Shown here: positions 63,936-64,000 of the stretch, in pieces
How positions within the stretch are numbered: the first letter of the stretch is position 1
How the letters are laid out: each line of letters starts with the position of its first letter
NCBI GenBank assembly: GCA_033980235.1
Contig: CM067075.1
Location: 23,941,061-24,005,060 of the forward strand
Reading direction: 5' to 3'
DNA: 64,000 bases
DNA from: Diadema setosum
Lineage: Eukaryota; Echinodermata; Echinoidea; Diadematoida; Diadematidae
The notes under the pieces: model-generated
Seen by the model: the letters and a program-made list of their open reading frames with translations, nothing else
The model's database searches: none
Told to the model about the DNA's origin: nothing
Program-made: the position numbers and the translations under genes

Positions 63936-64000
63936 GACTACCACTTCACTCGCTCTCCGCGGGAGGATTCACGGCGGAGAATGTTTATTGTAGGCCTATA

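Overview
This is eukaryotic, animal-type DNA. It is intron-rich and AT-rich, with two multi-exon genes in a sea of microsatellites, fold-back MITEs and LINE tails. Both proteins look like deuterostome family members. The over-represented palindrome TAGGCCTA, TTAGGG-type repeats and the kinds of MITE suggest a marine invertebrate deuterostome, most likely an echinoderm. The species cannot be fixed from the sequence alone.

Layout. Positions 1-16,510 hold no gene I can support, only repeats and unassigned DNA. Gene 1 (+, coding 16,532-36,394, nine coding exons, 521 residues) is a beta-1,4-galactosyltransferase family enzyme. It has an N-terminal signal anchor, a long charged stem and a complete catalytic domain (VAIIIPFR, DVD, WGWGGEDDD). 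Unusually, a second hydrophobic segment lies near the C terminus. The 12 kb between the genes is repeat-dominated: a REPEAT-within-REPEAT structure at 40.5-41.4 kb carrying hammerhead-like motifs, a large repeat at 44.6-46.95 kb broken by a pogo/Tigger-like element, and a degenerate telomere-like stretch at 48.1 kb. Gene 2 (-, coding 61,843-48,492, 13 coding exons plus a 5'UTR exon near 63.13 kb, 485 residues) is a serine carboxypeptidase closest to vertebrate CPVL. It has a signal peptide and a complete Ser/Asp/His triad. The two genes converge tail to tail.

Function. The genes show no obvious shared pathway beyond both working in the secretory or endolysosomal system: a Golgi glycosyltransferase and a lumenal or lysosomal peptidase. 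All splice junctions were placed by eye from GT/AG sites, phase continuity and family alignment from memory. Both reading frames join without a break across every intron.

Most interesting points. (1) The extra C-terminal membrane segment of the galactosyltransferase, with changed metal and donor-site residues. (2) A 2.7 kb insert at 19.7-22.4 kb carrying ten copies of GTAATGTCCGTGAC in both orientations, inserted inside another MITE. (3) Hammerhead-ribozyme-like motifs in terminal-repeat-like elements sitting in (TA)n tracts. (4) Tandem arrays in the carboxypeptidase introns that appear to have grown out of its own splice sites. (5) Repeat-borne TGACCTTTGACC arrays resembling nuclear-receptor DR1 sites.
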